64,000 nucleotides of DNA, from the NCBI RefSeq assembly GCF_001435975.1, contig NZ_AYYR01000001.1:1-64000 (forward strand), given 5' to 3'. The number at the start of each line of letters is the position of its first letter. The stretch's first letter is position 1. Source of the DNA: Secundilactobacillus collinoides DSM 20515 = JCM 1123. GTDB lineage: Bacteria > Bacillota > Bacilli > Lactobacillales > Lactobacillaceae. The notes beneath the pieces were generated by a model that made no database searches, had not been told where the DNA came from, and saw nothing but the letters and a program-made list of their open reading frames with translations. The position numbers and the translations under genes were made by a program. Of this stretch, positions 1-9,559 are shown piece by piece.

Positions 1-274
1 AGCTAGTCTAATTGGTCTAGTTATCAAGTGTTGCACTTCAATTTTAAATCGGGGTTATTTATTAATTCTCTTTTTTCACGATGTTTAAATCAAAAGACAC
101 CCGGCTATATAAGCAGGTGTCTTTAACGTTTTATTTGTCCTTGAGATTATCCTTGCTTGATTCAGGCCTTCCATCTTTACTAAAGCCTTATCTGGATAGT
201 CTCCCGAAGTTCTCTAGCCGAAACGCGCTGCAGGAAGGAAAGGGTAGGCCACCCTGAATGCTTCTTTCCGCAGG
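1..274. other. Left-edge intergenic stretch
   Basis: No gene is supported here. The stretch lies downstream of the leftward LTA synthase gene and holds one stem-loop (93-124). The gene to the left is outside the window. Confidence 0.5.
93..124. terminator. Stem-loop, probable terminator
   Basis: Arms AAAGACACC (93-101) and GGTGTCTTT (116-124) pair perfectly over 9 bp. A T-rich stretch follows on the plus strand. It could end a rightward gene beyond the left edge, or the leftward LTA synthase transcript about 150 bp after its stop. The U tract is modest. Confidence 0.5.
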
Positions 275-2428
275 TTATTTACCGCCATCCGAAGTGCTAT
301 TCGCATCCGGGTTCGTAATCTTGATTCGGTTAGAATCAGTCTTCTTGTGTTTCAATTCAGGCGCATCGGTGGAGAAGTCTGACTGGGTGGTCTTCTTGCC
401 GTTTTCATCAAACAAACTTGTTGACTTAGTTCCCAATTCTTTCTCGATCTTTTCAGCCTTTTGCAACCCGTTCGAATAATTGTATTTTTCGGGGTTAACT
501 GCTTTAAAGCCTTTTGGATGGTAGAAACGCAAGAGGTTCTTTTGGTTCAAGGAATCTGATAATCCGAGTTCTTTTCGTACCTTTGCCTGCATCTTTTCTT
601 GCCATTTTTTGGTCTTTTTATCAGGCTGAACGACTTTACCCGTGTGGTTATCGTACAGTTGGTCATCAATACACGTGTATTTTCTTGAAACCCAATCCTG
701 ATCACGGAAGGCGACAACGGTATCGTGGGCTTTCGAGAACAAATCGGTGCCAAATTGGATGTAACGCTTGGTGCTTATCCCCATCAAATGCAGCAGGGTT
801 GGCAGCACGTCAATTTCACCACCGTACGTATGGTCAACATACCCCTTCTTGTAACCAGGAATGTTGAACATTAACGGTACCCGTTGCAACTGGGCGTTAT
901 CAAAGTCGGTCCAATCATCAGCATTTTTACCTAAGATCTTAGCAAGATACTTATTTTCTGAATCTGAAATGCCGTAGTGATCACCATACAGAACAATGAT
1001 TGACTTCTTTGCCAATCCACTCTTTTCAAGGTATTTGTAAAATTCCTTGATTGATTGATCCAGATAGTGGGCGGTTAAGAAATAGTCATCAACGGTCTTA
1101 TTTCCTGTATCAGGCGCCTTGAAGTTTGGATCTTCGTCTTCCTTATCAAGACTGAATGGGAAATGGTTAGTGACGGTCAGGTACTTCACGTAAAATGGTT
1201 GCTGCAAGTGTTCGAGATACTTGATCGAGTCGTTGAAGAGCAATTTATCCTTTAAGCCGAAGCCAAGCGCTTTATCACCCGATGTATCATAATAACTCGC
1301 ATCGAAGAAGTACTGGTAACCCATGTTCTTATAAGTGTTATTTCGATTCCAGAAGCTGGCCACGTTGCCGTGGAAAACAGCTGACGTGTAACCGGCCCGT
1401 TGTTTGAGAATCTGCGGCGCAGCCTGGAAGGTGTTATCGCTCCCAAGCTGAGCGAAGAGCGAACCCTGAGGCAGACCGTAAGTACTCGTTTCCAGCATGT
1501 TTTCAGCATCACTGGTTTTGCCTTGGCCGACTTGGTTGTAGAAGTTATCAAACGAGATCGTGGACTTGCTGTGGAAGAGTTTGTCTAGGAACGGCGTGAC
1601 CTCCTTACCATCGATCTTTTGCCCAATCAAAAATTGTTGGAAACTTTCCAAGTGAAGAACAATAATGTTTTTCCCTTTAGCAATACCATACATTTTTTTG
1701 TTGGGACTGGCGTAATGTTTTTTAACGAAATTGAGGATACTCGTTAATTCTGATTTTTTGGCGGTTTTGCGGATGTCATTATTATGTTGGGTAGTAATGC
1801 CATCAAAGACAGTAAAACTGTCCAGGCCTAAGTATTTGACGATATAAGAGCGGTCAAATGTCTTGGTCATCAGCTGTGGCCGATTCATTTCAGAAATTGA
1901 GAAATTAAGGCCGAGCAGCAAGAAACCGACGGAGGTTACAGCAAAACTCGCACGCCAGTTAAGTTTATTGGTGTCGATTTTGATTCGCCGAGTGAACAGT
2001 AAAATAACCACGACAACAAGATCCAGCCAAAAGAAGATATCGTGGATCGATGTGAGCGCCATAGAACTGCCACTCAGTCCCTGGTTGACCTTGTTGTAGC
2101 CCAACATGGTCGAAACCGTCATGAAGTCGGTAAACTCACGATAGTAAATAACGTTTAGATAAAGCAGTACAGTATTGAGAATGTCAATGACCAGTGCTGA
2201 AGTATAAAACAGTCTGGTCGGTCTGACATACAGGGCCAGACTAAACAGAATAACAGTGGTGGCGATTGGATTTGTGATGTACAGGAAGACCTGTAACGGA
2301 TCATTTAACGTGATCTTAAAATCAACAAAGTAAGCAATCAGGGTCTTCAACCAAAATAATATAACCAATAAGGTTGCGAACCCGAGTCGCGTGTTCGTTC
2401 GTCGCCACGTGCGTTTGAGTAACTCCAC
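275..2428 (-). CDS. ltaS: Lipoteichoic acid synthase (LtaS family)
   Basis: LtaS enzymes polymerise glycerol phosphate from phosphatidylglycerol onto a glycolipid anchor at the outer membrane face. About five N-terminal membrane segments lie in the first 190 residues, followed by an extracellular sulfatase-type domain. The catalytic threonine is in GQGKTSD (about residue 305), a metal-ligand Glu is in LHLESF, and YGDHYG supplies later metal ligands. I prefer the GTG start at 2428: AAAGGGG sits 8 nt upstream, and the protein then begins a few residues before NTRLGF, as is usual in the family. The upstream in-frame ATG at 2461 has no ribosome site. The family is clear. Whether this is the main LtaS or a paralogue cannot be told from the window. 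Confidence 0.92.
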   Translation of the reverse strand: MELLKRTWRRTNTRLGFATLLVILFWLKTLIAYFVDFKITLNDPLQVFLYITNPIATTVILFSLALYVRPTRLFYTSALVIDILNTVLLYLNVIYYREFTDFMTVSTMLGYNKVNQGLSGSSMALTSIHDIFFWLDLVVVVILLFTRRIKIDTNKLNWRASFAVTSVGFLLLGLNFSISEMNRPQLMTKTFDRSYIVKYLGLDSFTVFDGITTQHNNDIRKTAKKSELTSILNFVKKHYASPNKKMYGIAKGKNIIVLHLESFQQFLIGQKIDGKEVTPFLDKLFHSKSTISFDNFYNQVGQGKTSDAENMLETSTYGLPQGSLFAQLGSDNTFQAAPQILKQRAGYTSAVFHGNVASFWNRNNTYKNMGYQYFFDASYYDTSGDKALGFGLKDKLLFNDSIKYLEHLQQPFYVKYLTVTNHFPFSLDKEDEDPNFKAPDTGNKTVDDYFLTAHYLDQSIKEFYKYLEKSGLAKKSIIVLYGDHYGISDSENKYLAKILGKNADDWTDFDNAQLQRVPLMFNIPGYKKGYVDHTYGGEIDVLPTLLHLMGISTKRYIQFGTDLFSKAHDTVVAFRDQDWVSRKYTCIDDQLYDNHTGKVVQPDKKTKKWQEKMQAKVRKELGLSDSLNQKNLLRFYHPKGFKAVNPEKYNYSNGLQKAEKIEKELGTKSTSLFDENGKKTTQSDFSTDAPELKHKKTDSNRIKITNPDANSTSDGGK

Positions 2429-2603
2429 AATGATAGCCCCTTTTTCACGCGTTGCACGCATTTAATATGTCTACAAGTTTAGCAGATTTTGCACACCTTT
2501 GCAGGAAGGCCTAAATGAATTTATTAAAAAGTTAAGCCATCGTTAAGGTTGAATAGGTATGTTTAAGGGCAATCTGGTGTTTTTGAGCCCGTACGTAACC
2601 AAC

Positions 2604-2631
2604 TTCTTCCCAGCGAAAAAAATGCTATACT
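2604..2631 (+). promoter_or_regulatory. Candidate promoter of the histidine phosphatase gene
   Basis: A good -10 (TATACT, 2626-2631) lies 16 bp after a poor -35 (TTCTTC, 2604-2609). A strong ribosome site, GGAGG, precedes the ATG at 2664. Confidence 0.45.
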
Positions 2632-2663
2632 AAGAATAACTATAAGCAGGAGGTGCCATACTG

Positions 2664-3320
2664 ATGACAAAGCTTAATCTGTACGTTGTACGTCATGGAC
2701 AAACCTATTTTAATATTTACAATAAATTACAGGGCTGGAGTAATTCACCCCTGACACAAAAGGGCATTGACGGTGCTAAGGCGACCGGCGACCGGCTGGC
2801 TGATGTGCACTTTGATGCAGCCTACTGCAGTGATACGACGCGGGCAATGGATACGGCCAAACTGATTTTAGCCGCTAATCAAAAATCTGAGGTCACTGAC
2901 CCCATCACGGTACCGTTTTTCCGTGAAGAGTTTTACGGCTATTTTGAAGGAAATGACATGGCTCAAGCGTGGTACCTGGCAGGGGCACCACACGGATTGC
3001 CGACTTTCAAGGACATTGTGGCCAAGTATTCGATTGGGAAAGCCAAGGACTACTTGAAGGATGCTGATCCGTTTCACCAGGCTGAAAACAATGACGAGTA
3101 CTGGCAACGTGTGGATCAAGGCTTTGACTTGATTCGGCACAACGACCAGTTAAAAGATGGTGACAATGTGCTCTTGATCAGCCACGGCAACACGCTGTTG
3201 AGTTTGATGGAACGTTACGCTGGCGGCAAGTATGATTTGAGTACGCGGCCGGCTAATGGGAGCTTGACACGGCTGACCCTTACGGATGATGATATTGTGG
3301 TTGAGAGTTATAACAAGTAA
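2664..3320 (+). CDS. Histidine phosphatase family protein
   Basis: This is a 218-residue member of the phosphoglycerate-mutase-like superfamily. The catalytic RHG motif is at residues 10-12 (VVRHGQT), and a second histidine is in the SHGNT motif near residue 174. Such proteins form a phosphohistidine intermediate and act as mutases or, more often when short, as phosphatases of small phosphorylated metabolites. The substrate cannot be read from sequence. The ATG follows GGAGG at normal spacing. A clear paralogue of the same length is encoded leftward at 47963-48622, sharing the N-terminal block and the YFEGND motif. The gene stands alone, with its own promoter and terminator. Confidence 0.88.
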   Translation: MTKLNLYVVRHGQTYFNIYNKLQGWSNSPLTQKGIDGAKATGDRLADVHFDAAYCSDTTRAMDTAKLILAANQKSEVTDPITVPFFREEFYGYFEGNDMAQAWYLAGAPHGLPTFKDIVAKYSIGKAKDYLKDADPFHQAENNDEYWQRVDQGFDLIRHNDQLKDGDNVLLISHGNTLLSLMERYAGGKYDLSTRPANGSLTRLTLTDDDIVVESYNK

Positions 3321-3337
3321 TTATAAATAAATGCAAA

Positions 3338-3376
3338 AGAAAAACGACTGCGCGTCAATGCGACAGCCGTTTTTTA
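3338..3376 (+). terminator. Rho-independent terminator
   Basis: Arms AAAACGACTGCGC and GCGACAGCCGTTTT pair with minor imperfections and are followed by T residues. It lies just after the histidine phosphatase stop. Confidence 0.7.
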
Positions 3377-3430
3377 GTGACTATTTTTTAGTTTTGGAAG
3401 ACACGTGCGGTGAAGCATCCGTGTCTATAT

Positions 3431-4339
3431 CTAATTACCGTCATGGAAATCGACACCCTGTTTTTCGTAATAATCCAGAATTTCTTGCCGATGGGATTCA
3501 AATTTAGGCGTTAATCCTAAACTGTTCCCTAAGGATAGAATCGGTTCGTCTAGACTAAATCCTGGTGTCGGCGTAGCGAACTCGATGCGGTTATCTCCAG
3601 GTTCGCGGATGTAGAGGCTCTTAAACCAACCGCGATCGCGATACATTTCAATGTCCCAACCCTGTTCCTGAGCCTTTTCGTACAGGGCCAGCAGGGTGGC
3701 CTCGTCATCGACACGCAGGGCAACGTGGTCAATACTGCCACGGCCAAAGCGCGTGACCTGTTCGAAGTTGGTCGTTGGGAAAAGTTTGATGGCAGCGTGA
3801 CGGTCCAGGTGAACCGTATCATCACTGACGTCAGCATCGATTAGTTTTTCAAAGAAGGCCTTCGTGGCTGCGACATCCGGGACGTGCAGCTCTGTCCCTA
3901 AGAAGTGCGTAATCTGGTGGTCAACTGAGATGCCATTATTAGGATTGATTTGCCATTCAGTGAGCGTTTCTTCCGTTTCAACCATCGTGACTGGAATGAG
4001 GTCGGGGTCCAAAAATTTCAACCCAGTGTCAGTCGCTTCTGGGTCGAAACCAGCAGTTTTGAGTCGGTCGATCCAAAAGGCGCTGCTACCAGTTGGAATG
4101 GCTAACGCAAAGCCGTTAATGTAATGGTTCCCATCAGTTCGCCGACCTAGGAGCGGCAATACGAAGAAGGTGATAACTGATCCGGGTGTCCCCAGATAAT
4201 CACCATAGAATAGGTGTCGAATGTGAATGTTTTCCTGGTTTACGGTGTTCTTGACCAGCCGTAAGCCTAAGGTCTTGGTGTAAAATGCAATATTTTGCGC
4301 CGCGTCCTTTGTCAGTAACGAAATATGATGCGTTTGCAT
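3431..4339 (-). CDS. Ring-cleaving dioxygenase, VOC superfamily
   Basis: This 302-residue protein has two vicinal-oxygen-chelate modules. The N-terminal one begins HHISLLTKDA; the second begins near ELHVPDVAAT. Metal ligands fit His at the start of each half and a late Glu (NRIEFATPTPG). It matches the family of Bacillus MhqA/MhqE/MhqO-type proteins, linked there to quinone and thiol-reactive electrophile detoxification. A quinone-stress role here is inference from family. It is monocistronic and leftward, and converges on the histidine phosphatase gene. Confidence 0.85.
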   Translation of the reverse strand: MQTHHISLLTKDAAQNIAFYTKTLGLRLVKNTVNQENIHIRHLFYGDYLGTPGSVITFFVLPLLGRRTDGNHYINGFALAIPTGSSAFWIDRLKTAGFDPEATDTGLKFLDPDLIPVTMVETEETLTEWQINPNNGISVDHQITHFLGTELHVPDVAATKAFFEKLIDADVSDDTVHLDRHAAIKLFPTTNFEQVTRFGRGSIDHVALRVDDEATLLALYEKAQEQGWDIEMYRDRGWFKSLYIREPGDNRIEFATPTPGFSLDEPILSLGNSLGLTPKFESHRQEILDYYEKQGVDFHDGN

Positions 4340-4483
4340 ATGCGTCGCCCACTTTCTGAGAATTATCTGCCATCAGTATAGCATAAGGCCTTGCGTATTC
4401 GTTAAAACGTGCTTCAACGAGGTTGACGAATAAACTAGTTCTCGGCTAGAATCGAGATTAGTGATAAGAAAGAGAGTGAGCAA

Positions 4484-4900
4484 GTGGATATTAAGCAAGC
4501 ACGTGGCAATCAAGGGAAAGTTTATCGGGACGCTGCCGCAATTCGCCAGGCTGTGTTTGTCACGGAACAGGGCATTGACCCTAAGTTAGAATTTGACGGG
4601 GAGGACGCGCAAATGACACACTATGTCGGTTACGTTGCGGGTAAGCCAGTAGTGACCGCCCGTTTAAACGACCAAGTGGCACCAGCCCATATCCAGCGGG
4701 TGGCGACATTGAAAGCGGATCGGCACCACGGCTATGCGTTTGCACTGTTACAGGCATTGCTGAATCAATTGCCAGGACAAACGGTTGAACTCAATGCTCA
4801 GGAAACGGCTGTTGATTTTTACAAACGCTTAGGCTTTAAACGGGTGGGGGATGCCTTTCTCGAAGTTGGGATTGTTCACTACCGCATGGTAAAAAACTAA
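4484..4900 (+). CDS. GNAT family N-acetyltransferase
   Basis: A 138-residue GCN5-related acetyltransferase. The N-terminal AIRQAVFVTEQGI segment and the central IQRVATL strand are typical of the small YjcF/ElaA-like branch. The acetyl-CoA loop is degenerate (KADRHHGYA). NAQETAVDFYKRLGF is the usual C-terminal motif. The start is GTG at 4484 after a purine-rich AAGAGAG; no better in-frame start is visible. The substrate is unknown. The gene is single and ends at a strong terminator. Confidence 0.85.
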   Translation: MDIKQARGNQGKVYRDAAAIRQAVFVTEQGIDPKLEFDGEDAQMTHYVGYVAGKPVVTARLNDQVAPAHIQRVATLKADRHHGYAFALLQALLNQLPGQTVELNAQETAVDFYKRLGFKRVGDAFLEVGIVHYRMVKN

Positions 4901-4964
4901 AACCTGCTTACCGTCCGAGGTCAATTTACGCGACAACTGACAGCTGTTAAAGACAACTAACACT

Positions 4965-5001
4965 AGAAAGGCTCCAGCGCATTTGCGCTGGAGCCTTTCT
5001 T
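4965..5001. terminator. Strong bidirectional terminator
   Basis: AGAAAGGCTCCAGCGC and GCGCTGGAGCCTTTCT form a 16-bp perfect stem with a 4-nt loop (4965-5000). It separates the rightward acetyltransferase from the leftward NlpC/P60 gene and can serve both. Confidence 0.9.
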
Positions 5002-5032
5002 GAGAAGTTCTATGTGTATGTTTTTTAATGAA

Positions 5033-5515
5033 TTAGTCGCTTAAGTCAGTGACATGTGCGTAACCAACCTTGTGCCACCATGATGCATAAATTGATTCAG
5101 TGATCACACCACGGTTTTGCGCATCAATCATCTTACCTTTACCAATGTAAAGACCAACGTGGCTGATACTTGAAGTACTACCACCGAAGAAGATGAGGTC
5201 GCCCTTCTTTACAGCGGAGCCCTTAACGTGCTTGTAGGCGTTGTATTGGGCTTGGGCCGTCCGTGGAATTGTAATACCGGTCGCTTTTTTGTATACGTAA
5301 CTGGTAAAACCAGAGCAGTCAAAAGATGAAGGGCCGGTAGCGCCCCAAGCATATGGCTTGCCAAGCTTTGACTTAGCGGTGGATAATACAGTTGAAAATG
5401 AAGCATCGTCAGAACTGTCGGCGTGAGCAGTGGTGTGACCAGCTGTTACGCCAAGAATTGCAAAGGCAATGACGGCAACTAACGTAATGAATCCTTTAAC
5501 GGCAAACTTCTTCAT
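5033..5515 (-). CDS. Secreted NlpC/P60 peptidoglycan endopeptidase
   Basis: A 160-residue secreted cysteine peptidase likely to cut the peptide stem of peptidoglycan. The first 32 residues form a signal peptide with a cleavage-like AHA-D site. The NlpC/P60 domain fills the rest: the nucleophile Cys is in SFDCSGF (about 67), the base His in SHVGLYIG (about 119), and the third polar residue falls in DAQNRG. There is no LysM, SH3 or other wall-binding domain, so this is a minimal single-domain hydrolase. It has its own promoter region upstream and shares the terminator at 4965-5001. Confidence 0.92.
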   Translation of the reverse strand: MKKFAVKGFITLVAVIAFAILGVTAGHTTAHADSSDDASFSTVLSTAKSKLGKPYAWGATGPSSFDCSGFTSYVYKKATGITIPRTAQAQYNAYKHVKGSAVKKGDLIFFGGSTSSISHVGLYIGKGKMIDAQNRGVITESIYASWWHKVGYAHVTDLSD

Positions 5516-5702
5516 AAGATAAAAAACTCCTCAATTAACTTCGTTTTAGTTTATGTATTCTTTAAATATGTACGAGTACTATACTACCGATAGAATGTGT
5601 CAGTTTTGTAACAAACCAGTTTCAATGCCATTAAAAGGTTAGAATGAATTTGTAATTTACGTAACGTCTGTGAAATAATAAGCTAGGAAGCGACGTTCGG
5701 AG

Positions 5703-6167
5703 GTGCGACAAATCGATAACGCATTAGAGAAAATTATGCCAGAGTTACTCAATTTAGAGTCGTTTAGATTTAGAATTAGTGAAATAAGTACCATGACAGG
5801 GGTATCTACCAGACAGTTACGTTATTGGGAACAAAAGGGCTACATTCATCCCATGACCCGGACAGACCAGCAGAAGGCACGGATGTATGATTTTCACACT
5901 TTTGTGGCGGTACGTATCATGAAAGTATTTTTGGATGAGGGCTACCGCTTGCCTAGCGCCGCGGAAAAAATGACCAGCTTTTTAGCTGATATAAACGTTT
6001 TTCGTGACTTTGTTAAACAGGCCTTTCGGGGAATTGAAATTGTTGATGGTCAACCAGCTGTTGACATGGGGTCCTTCGATAAAGCGGGTAAACAAATTCT
6101 GTATGGCATTAACGACAATGGGCATATCAGGTATATAGTGAAAGACAAGAAAAAAGATCAGCAATAA
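5703..6167 (+). CDS. MerR family transcriptional regulator
   Basis: This 154-residue protein has an N-terminal winged-helix MerR domain (ISEISTMTGVSTRQLRYWEQKG), followed by a short region with no recognisable effector or metal-binding domain. The start is uncertain. GTG at 5703 overlaps a GGAGG-like sequence and has AGGAAG 12 nt upstream, while ATG at 5736 lacks a ribosome site. The gene converges on the MMPL exporter gene, so it may control it, but no operator was identified. The last codons and stop lie inside the terminator stem. Confidence 0.82.
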   Translation: MRQIDNALEKIMPELLNLESFRFRISEISTMTGVSTRQLRYWEQKGYIHPMTRTDQQKARMYDFHTFVAVRIMKVFLDEGYRLPSAAEKMTSFLADINVFRDFVKQAFRGIEIVDGQPAVDMGSFDKAGKQILYGINDNGHIRYIVKDKKKDQQ

Positions 6168-6210
6168 AAAGGCTGTCTCAGGGTGAACTGAGACAGCCTT
6201 TTTATTGCTG
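6159..6210. terminator. Long perfect bidirectional terminator
   Basis: A 22-bp perfect inverted repeat (6159-6180 and 6189-6210) with an 8-nt loop. It contains the merR-type gene's stop codon. A and T tracts on both sides let it serve this gene and the leftward MMPL gene. Confidence 0.9.
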
Positions 6211-6264
6211 ATGATTTAATTACGGCGATCCAGTGGCGATAACAAAGGTCAACCGTGTTAAAAA

Positions 6265-8985
6265 TTAATCCTTATCCGTTGTTTCTTTGTGTTTGCGCGT
6301 ATGTTGCGGTAACGTGACGGTCAGCTTACCCACGGCTGCGGCAATGATTGGCAGCACAATGTTGAAGACAATCACCGCGGCGATAATAATCAAACCGGCC
6401 TGGGTCAGCGGTGCGAAGTTAACGGCTAATAAGCCGAGACACACAACAATGATTCCGAATAGGCGATGCCGGAATGACTGGCCACTGGCGGTAATACCAG
6501 GCAGCAACCAATCAAGCAATGGTGCCTCATTGTGCCGGTAATCCAGGGACAATTCGACTAACTGAGTGACCCCAAAGGTGATGACTGGAACCATCACGAT
6601 CAACGGAACCTGCCAGTTGAAATCCGCATTCCCTGAAATGAATCGATTGATCAGTTCTCCGATTTGGAAACTGGCAATGACTGAAATACCATACGTCAAC
6701 AGCCAGTATAGCGGCTGCAGAACTGAGCGGCTCAACGCTGCCAAAACGATGAACATAATCCCGGCAACCAGTACAGCAATCCAGCCGATATAGTGGTGGA
6801 AGGATTGCTTGATCGTTGATTGAACAACGGGTTGACCAGTGAAGGCAACCTTAGCATTCTTAAGCGCGGTTCCTTGGAGCTGTGTATTAACTTCTGATTG
6901 TAAGTGCGCGACAGTCTTTGAAGTGTCGTGGCTGTTTGCTGACTGTTTCAAGTAAACTGTAATGGCTGTTGACTTGTAATCAGCGCTGCTGTTAGTTGAC
7001 AGTGATTGCTGGAACGCAGAACTCGTTAACTGTTCTGGGGTAATGTAGTATACCTTTGCAGCATCAGATGCTTGCAGGGCTGACAGATAATTGTAAATAT
7101 TGGTGTACGAAGAAATCAAACCAGTCAGGCTGGTCGTTGACTTCTTCAAGCTCGTTTGAATAACTTTAAGCTGTGAGGCGTAGCTGGAAACGGTTGACTG
7201 AGTACTCTCAGCAGATGACTGGCTGCTTGAAACTTCACTGCTCAGCACTTCCATGTTGCTGGCGACGGTCTGTAACTGCGTGTTAATGAGTGAAAGCAGG
7301 CGTTGGTAACGACGCACAAGCTTTGAAGCGTTGCTGCGTTGGGTCACACTTGCCCGACCGGCAATCTGAGTGACCTGATTGTGAACGGTATCCGTGTCAG
7401 ATGATAACTGGGAAGTCTTTGAGGCTAATTTTGAAATCTTATCAGCTTCTTTTTGCAGTTTCACAGCGTTTAATTCCGACCGGTCTGAGTTCAGATCACT
7501 CTTAATAGTCGTCAACTGATCCGTAGCACCCTTCAATTGCAAGTTCAAATTGTTCAACTGATTTGTGACATAGTATTCACTAATTGGTTCGCCATTTGGC
7601 TGTGTCAGGGAAGTGACGCTTGACACTCCATTCATGGTTTGCAGCTTAGTGGTTAAATTATCGATTTGTAACAGCGCACGTTCATTATCTAAACGATCCT
7701 TGGATTGCAGATAAATGGTGACTGGCGTCGTTTCACCAGCGCCAAAGTGAGCAGCAACGACCTTGTTACCAGCCACGGCATTCTGAGTGGTTGACAATGT
7801 ATCGATCGCTGAGAAGTTTAAATTATCGCGGAAGGAGTAGGCAAACATGCCCACAAAGTATGCAACAACGACGATGGCGATGGCTGGTTGCCATAGACCG
7901 AACTTAGCGAGCTTGTTCCATGCACCATATTCCTTTGCCTGCCCGTCAACGGCTGGCCAGAAGAAGCGATCCCCAAGCAGTGACAGAAAGATTGGTGAAA
8001 TCGTGATTACACCAATCATTGTGACGAGAGCGACGATTGCCAGTCCACTCATAGCACGCAGCGTCGAGAACTTAAATAGGTAAAACCCGCCGAAGATAAC
8101 AGCAAGGGTCAACCCGGTAGCTACCATGTAGGTTCGGATACTTCGAATACTGTTTTTAACAGCAGCTTGTCGGTCCACACCTGCCACTAGTTGCGACTTA
8201 AAGCCTCGATACAAATAGAAGTGCCCAATCAAACCGTACACAACGGTCAGTAATAAAATCAGCAACGGCGTGTATTCTGAGTATGGGAAACTTGTGCGCG
8301 ATGCGAGATTGTTAATGAGACTTAGCGATACTGCGTACATCATAAGCAGTGATAGCGTTGAAATCACGGGCGCGATGAGCGACTTAAACACGATCCCAAT
8401 AATCAGCAGACTCAAGATAAAGACGATAACCGTCGCAATAGTAGTGGCACTGCTGATTTTTTCACTGGCAGCACTGTTAATGATTTCAGGACTTGTGACG
8501 TAGGTGTTCAACCCAGTTGTAACAATTTGTGAATCTAACTGTTTAGCAATTAGGTTCATACTGCCCTGATTTTTCGATACCGCTAGTTTAACGATTTCGG
8601 TCGAACCATCCTTAGATAAGAACTGATCCTTTGCCGTTGGGTTAGTTTCCATTGTCCGAACATCTTTGATGCCGTACGTAGATTCTTTCCCAGCTAGGCG
8701 CTCCATGGTTTTGTCAACCGCTGCCAACTGCTTGGATGTCAATTTGCCTGAAGGGTTATTGAACACTGCAGTGACGTTATATGTGTTGGAAACGTTGCGT
8801 CCCCATTTAGATTGAATGGCCGAGGCAACCATTGGCTGACTGTTATTTGCCAATTGAGGCTGGCCGTATTCTTGAACCAGAGTGCTCGTGTTAGGCAGCA
8901 TCACGATGGCTGCAAAAATGGCGATCAGCCACACTAACAGTGAGAAAATCCGGTTTTCATGTAAATTGCGTATCCGCTCGTTCAT
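6265..8985 (-). CDS. MMPL/RND-type membrane transporter
   Basis: This 906-residue protein has two RND halves. Each has a first membrane helix, a large extracytoplasmic domain and a cluster of five or so helices: residues about 15-35 and 185-360 in the first half, and about 370-390 and 735-890 in the second. The second extracytoplasmic region (about 470-660) is rich in Ser/Thr/Gln/Leu heptads and is probably coiled coil. Family members export lipids, glycolipids or antimicrobials using the proton gradient; the substrate is unknown here. The ATG follows AAGGGAGA. It is a single leftward gene. Confidence 0.88.
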   Translation of the reverse strand: MNERIRNLHENRIFSLLVWLIAIFAAIVMLPNTSTLVQEYGQPQLANNSQPMVASAIQSKWGRNVSNTYNVTAVFNNPSGKLTSKQLAAVDKTMERLAGKESTYGIKDVRTMETNPTAKDQFLSKDGSTEIVKLAVSKNQGSMNLIAKQLDSQIVTTGLNTYVTSPEIINSAASEKISSATTIATVIVFILSLLIIGIVFKSLIAPVISTLSLLMMYAVSLSLINNLASRTSFPYSEYTPLLILLLTVVYGLIGHFYLYRGFKSQLVAGVDRQAAVKNSIRSIRTYMVATGLTLAVIFGGFYLFKFSTLRAMSGLAIVALVTMIGVITISPIFLSLLGDRFFWPAVDGQAKEYGAWNKLAKFGLWQPAIAIVVVAYFVGMFAYSFRDNLNFSAIDTLSTTQNAVAGNKVVAAHFGAGETTPVTIYLQSKDRLDNERALLQIDNLTTKLQTMNGVSSVTSLTQPNGEPISEYYVTNQLNNLNLQLKGATDQLTTIKSDLNSDRSELNAVKLQKEADKISKLASKTSQLSSDTDTVHNQVTQIAGRASVTQRSNASKLVRRYQRLLSLINTQLQTVASNMEVLSSEVSSSQSSAESTQSTVSSYASQLKVIQTSLKKSTTSLTGLISSYTNIYNYLSALQASDAAKVYYITPEQLTSSAFQQSLSTNSSADYKSTAITVYLKQSANSHDTSKTVAHLQSEVNTQLQGTALKNAKVAFTGQPVVQSTIKQSFHHYIGWIAVLVAGIMFIVLAALSRSVLQPLYWLLTYGISVIASFQIGELINRFISGNADFNWQVPLIVMVPVITFGVTQLVELSLDYRHNEAPLLDWLLPGITASGQSFRHRLFGIIVVCLGLLAVNFAPLTQAGLIIIAAVIVFNIVLPIIAAAVGKLTVTLPQHTRKHKETTDKD

Positions 8986-9321
8986 TGCACTGTATCTCCC
9001 TTGAAAGTTACGTTAATCATTATGTTTTGTGTAAATGACCTTTTTCATTTTAACATAGCTTTTTCTTTGATTGCAGAAGAACCCAAATATTTGTTGGAAT
9101 TCTTGCAAATCGTGACATTTGACTGAAAACGAGAATCCCAATATTGGCGATATCGCAAAAACGAATCACGTTGGGTAAAAAAAGTCACTTTTGTTTTATT
9201 ATGACGCGCTTTCGCCTATAATAAAAGGCCTATATTAGGAAGAACGTTAATTATTTCGTCGCGGCGGTTCAGATAAACAATCTGCAGTCGCAACGTTGAC
9301 ATTTAGTTAGGAGACCCCCAC
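8986..9321. promoter_or_regulatory. Divergent promoter region, MMPL gene and BSH-family pair
   Basis: This AT-rich spacer separates divergent genes. A rightward -10 (TATAAT, 9217-9222) is clear but its -35 is poor. GCGATATCGC near 9145 is a 10-bp perfect palindrome of unknown use. No gene is seen in it. Confidence 0.5.
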
Positions 9322-9558
9322 ATGACGTATAACAGTCCGTATGCTGATTTGAACACGCCGAACCGATTCACGCTTGCGCTAAGGCTGGCCGGTCAGTATC
9401 ATTTAGACGTGAGTCAAATTATGTTTACCTATTTAAAGGTCGCCGAACCGATTTTGCAAAATCAATCTGGTCGGACGATATCACCAACTATTCAGCGCAA
9501 AATCGACGACCGCTTTACTAAAACGCTGCGGGCCTTGGCAGCGGGAAAGGATGCGTAA
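9322..9558 (+). CDS. Small protein upstream of Ntn-hydrolase, unknown
   Basis: A 78-residue soluble, basic protein that I do not recognise. It has no signal peptide or membrane segment; the predicted content is helical (FTLALRLAGQYHLD, IQRKIDDRFTKTLRAL). A good AGGAGA lies 8 nt before the ATG. Its stop ends one base before the ATG of the BSH-family gene, so the two are almost certainly co-translated. The tight coupling makes it more credible as a gene than its size alone would. Confidence 0.7.
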   Translation: MTYNSPYADLNTPNRFTLALRLAGQYHLDVSQIMFTYLKVAEPILQNQSGRTISPTIQRKIDDRFTKTLRALAAGKDA

Positions 9559-9559
9559 C

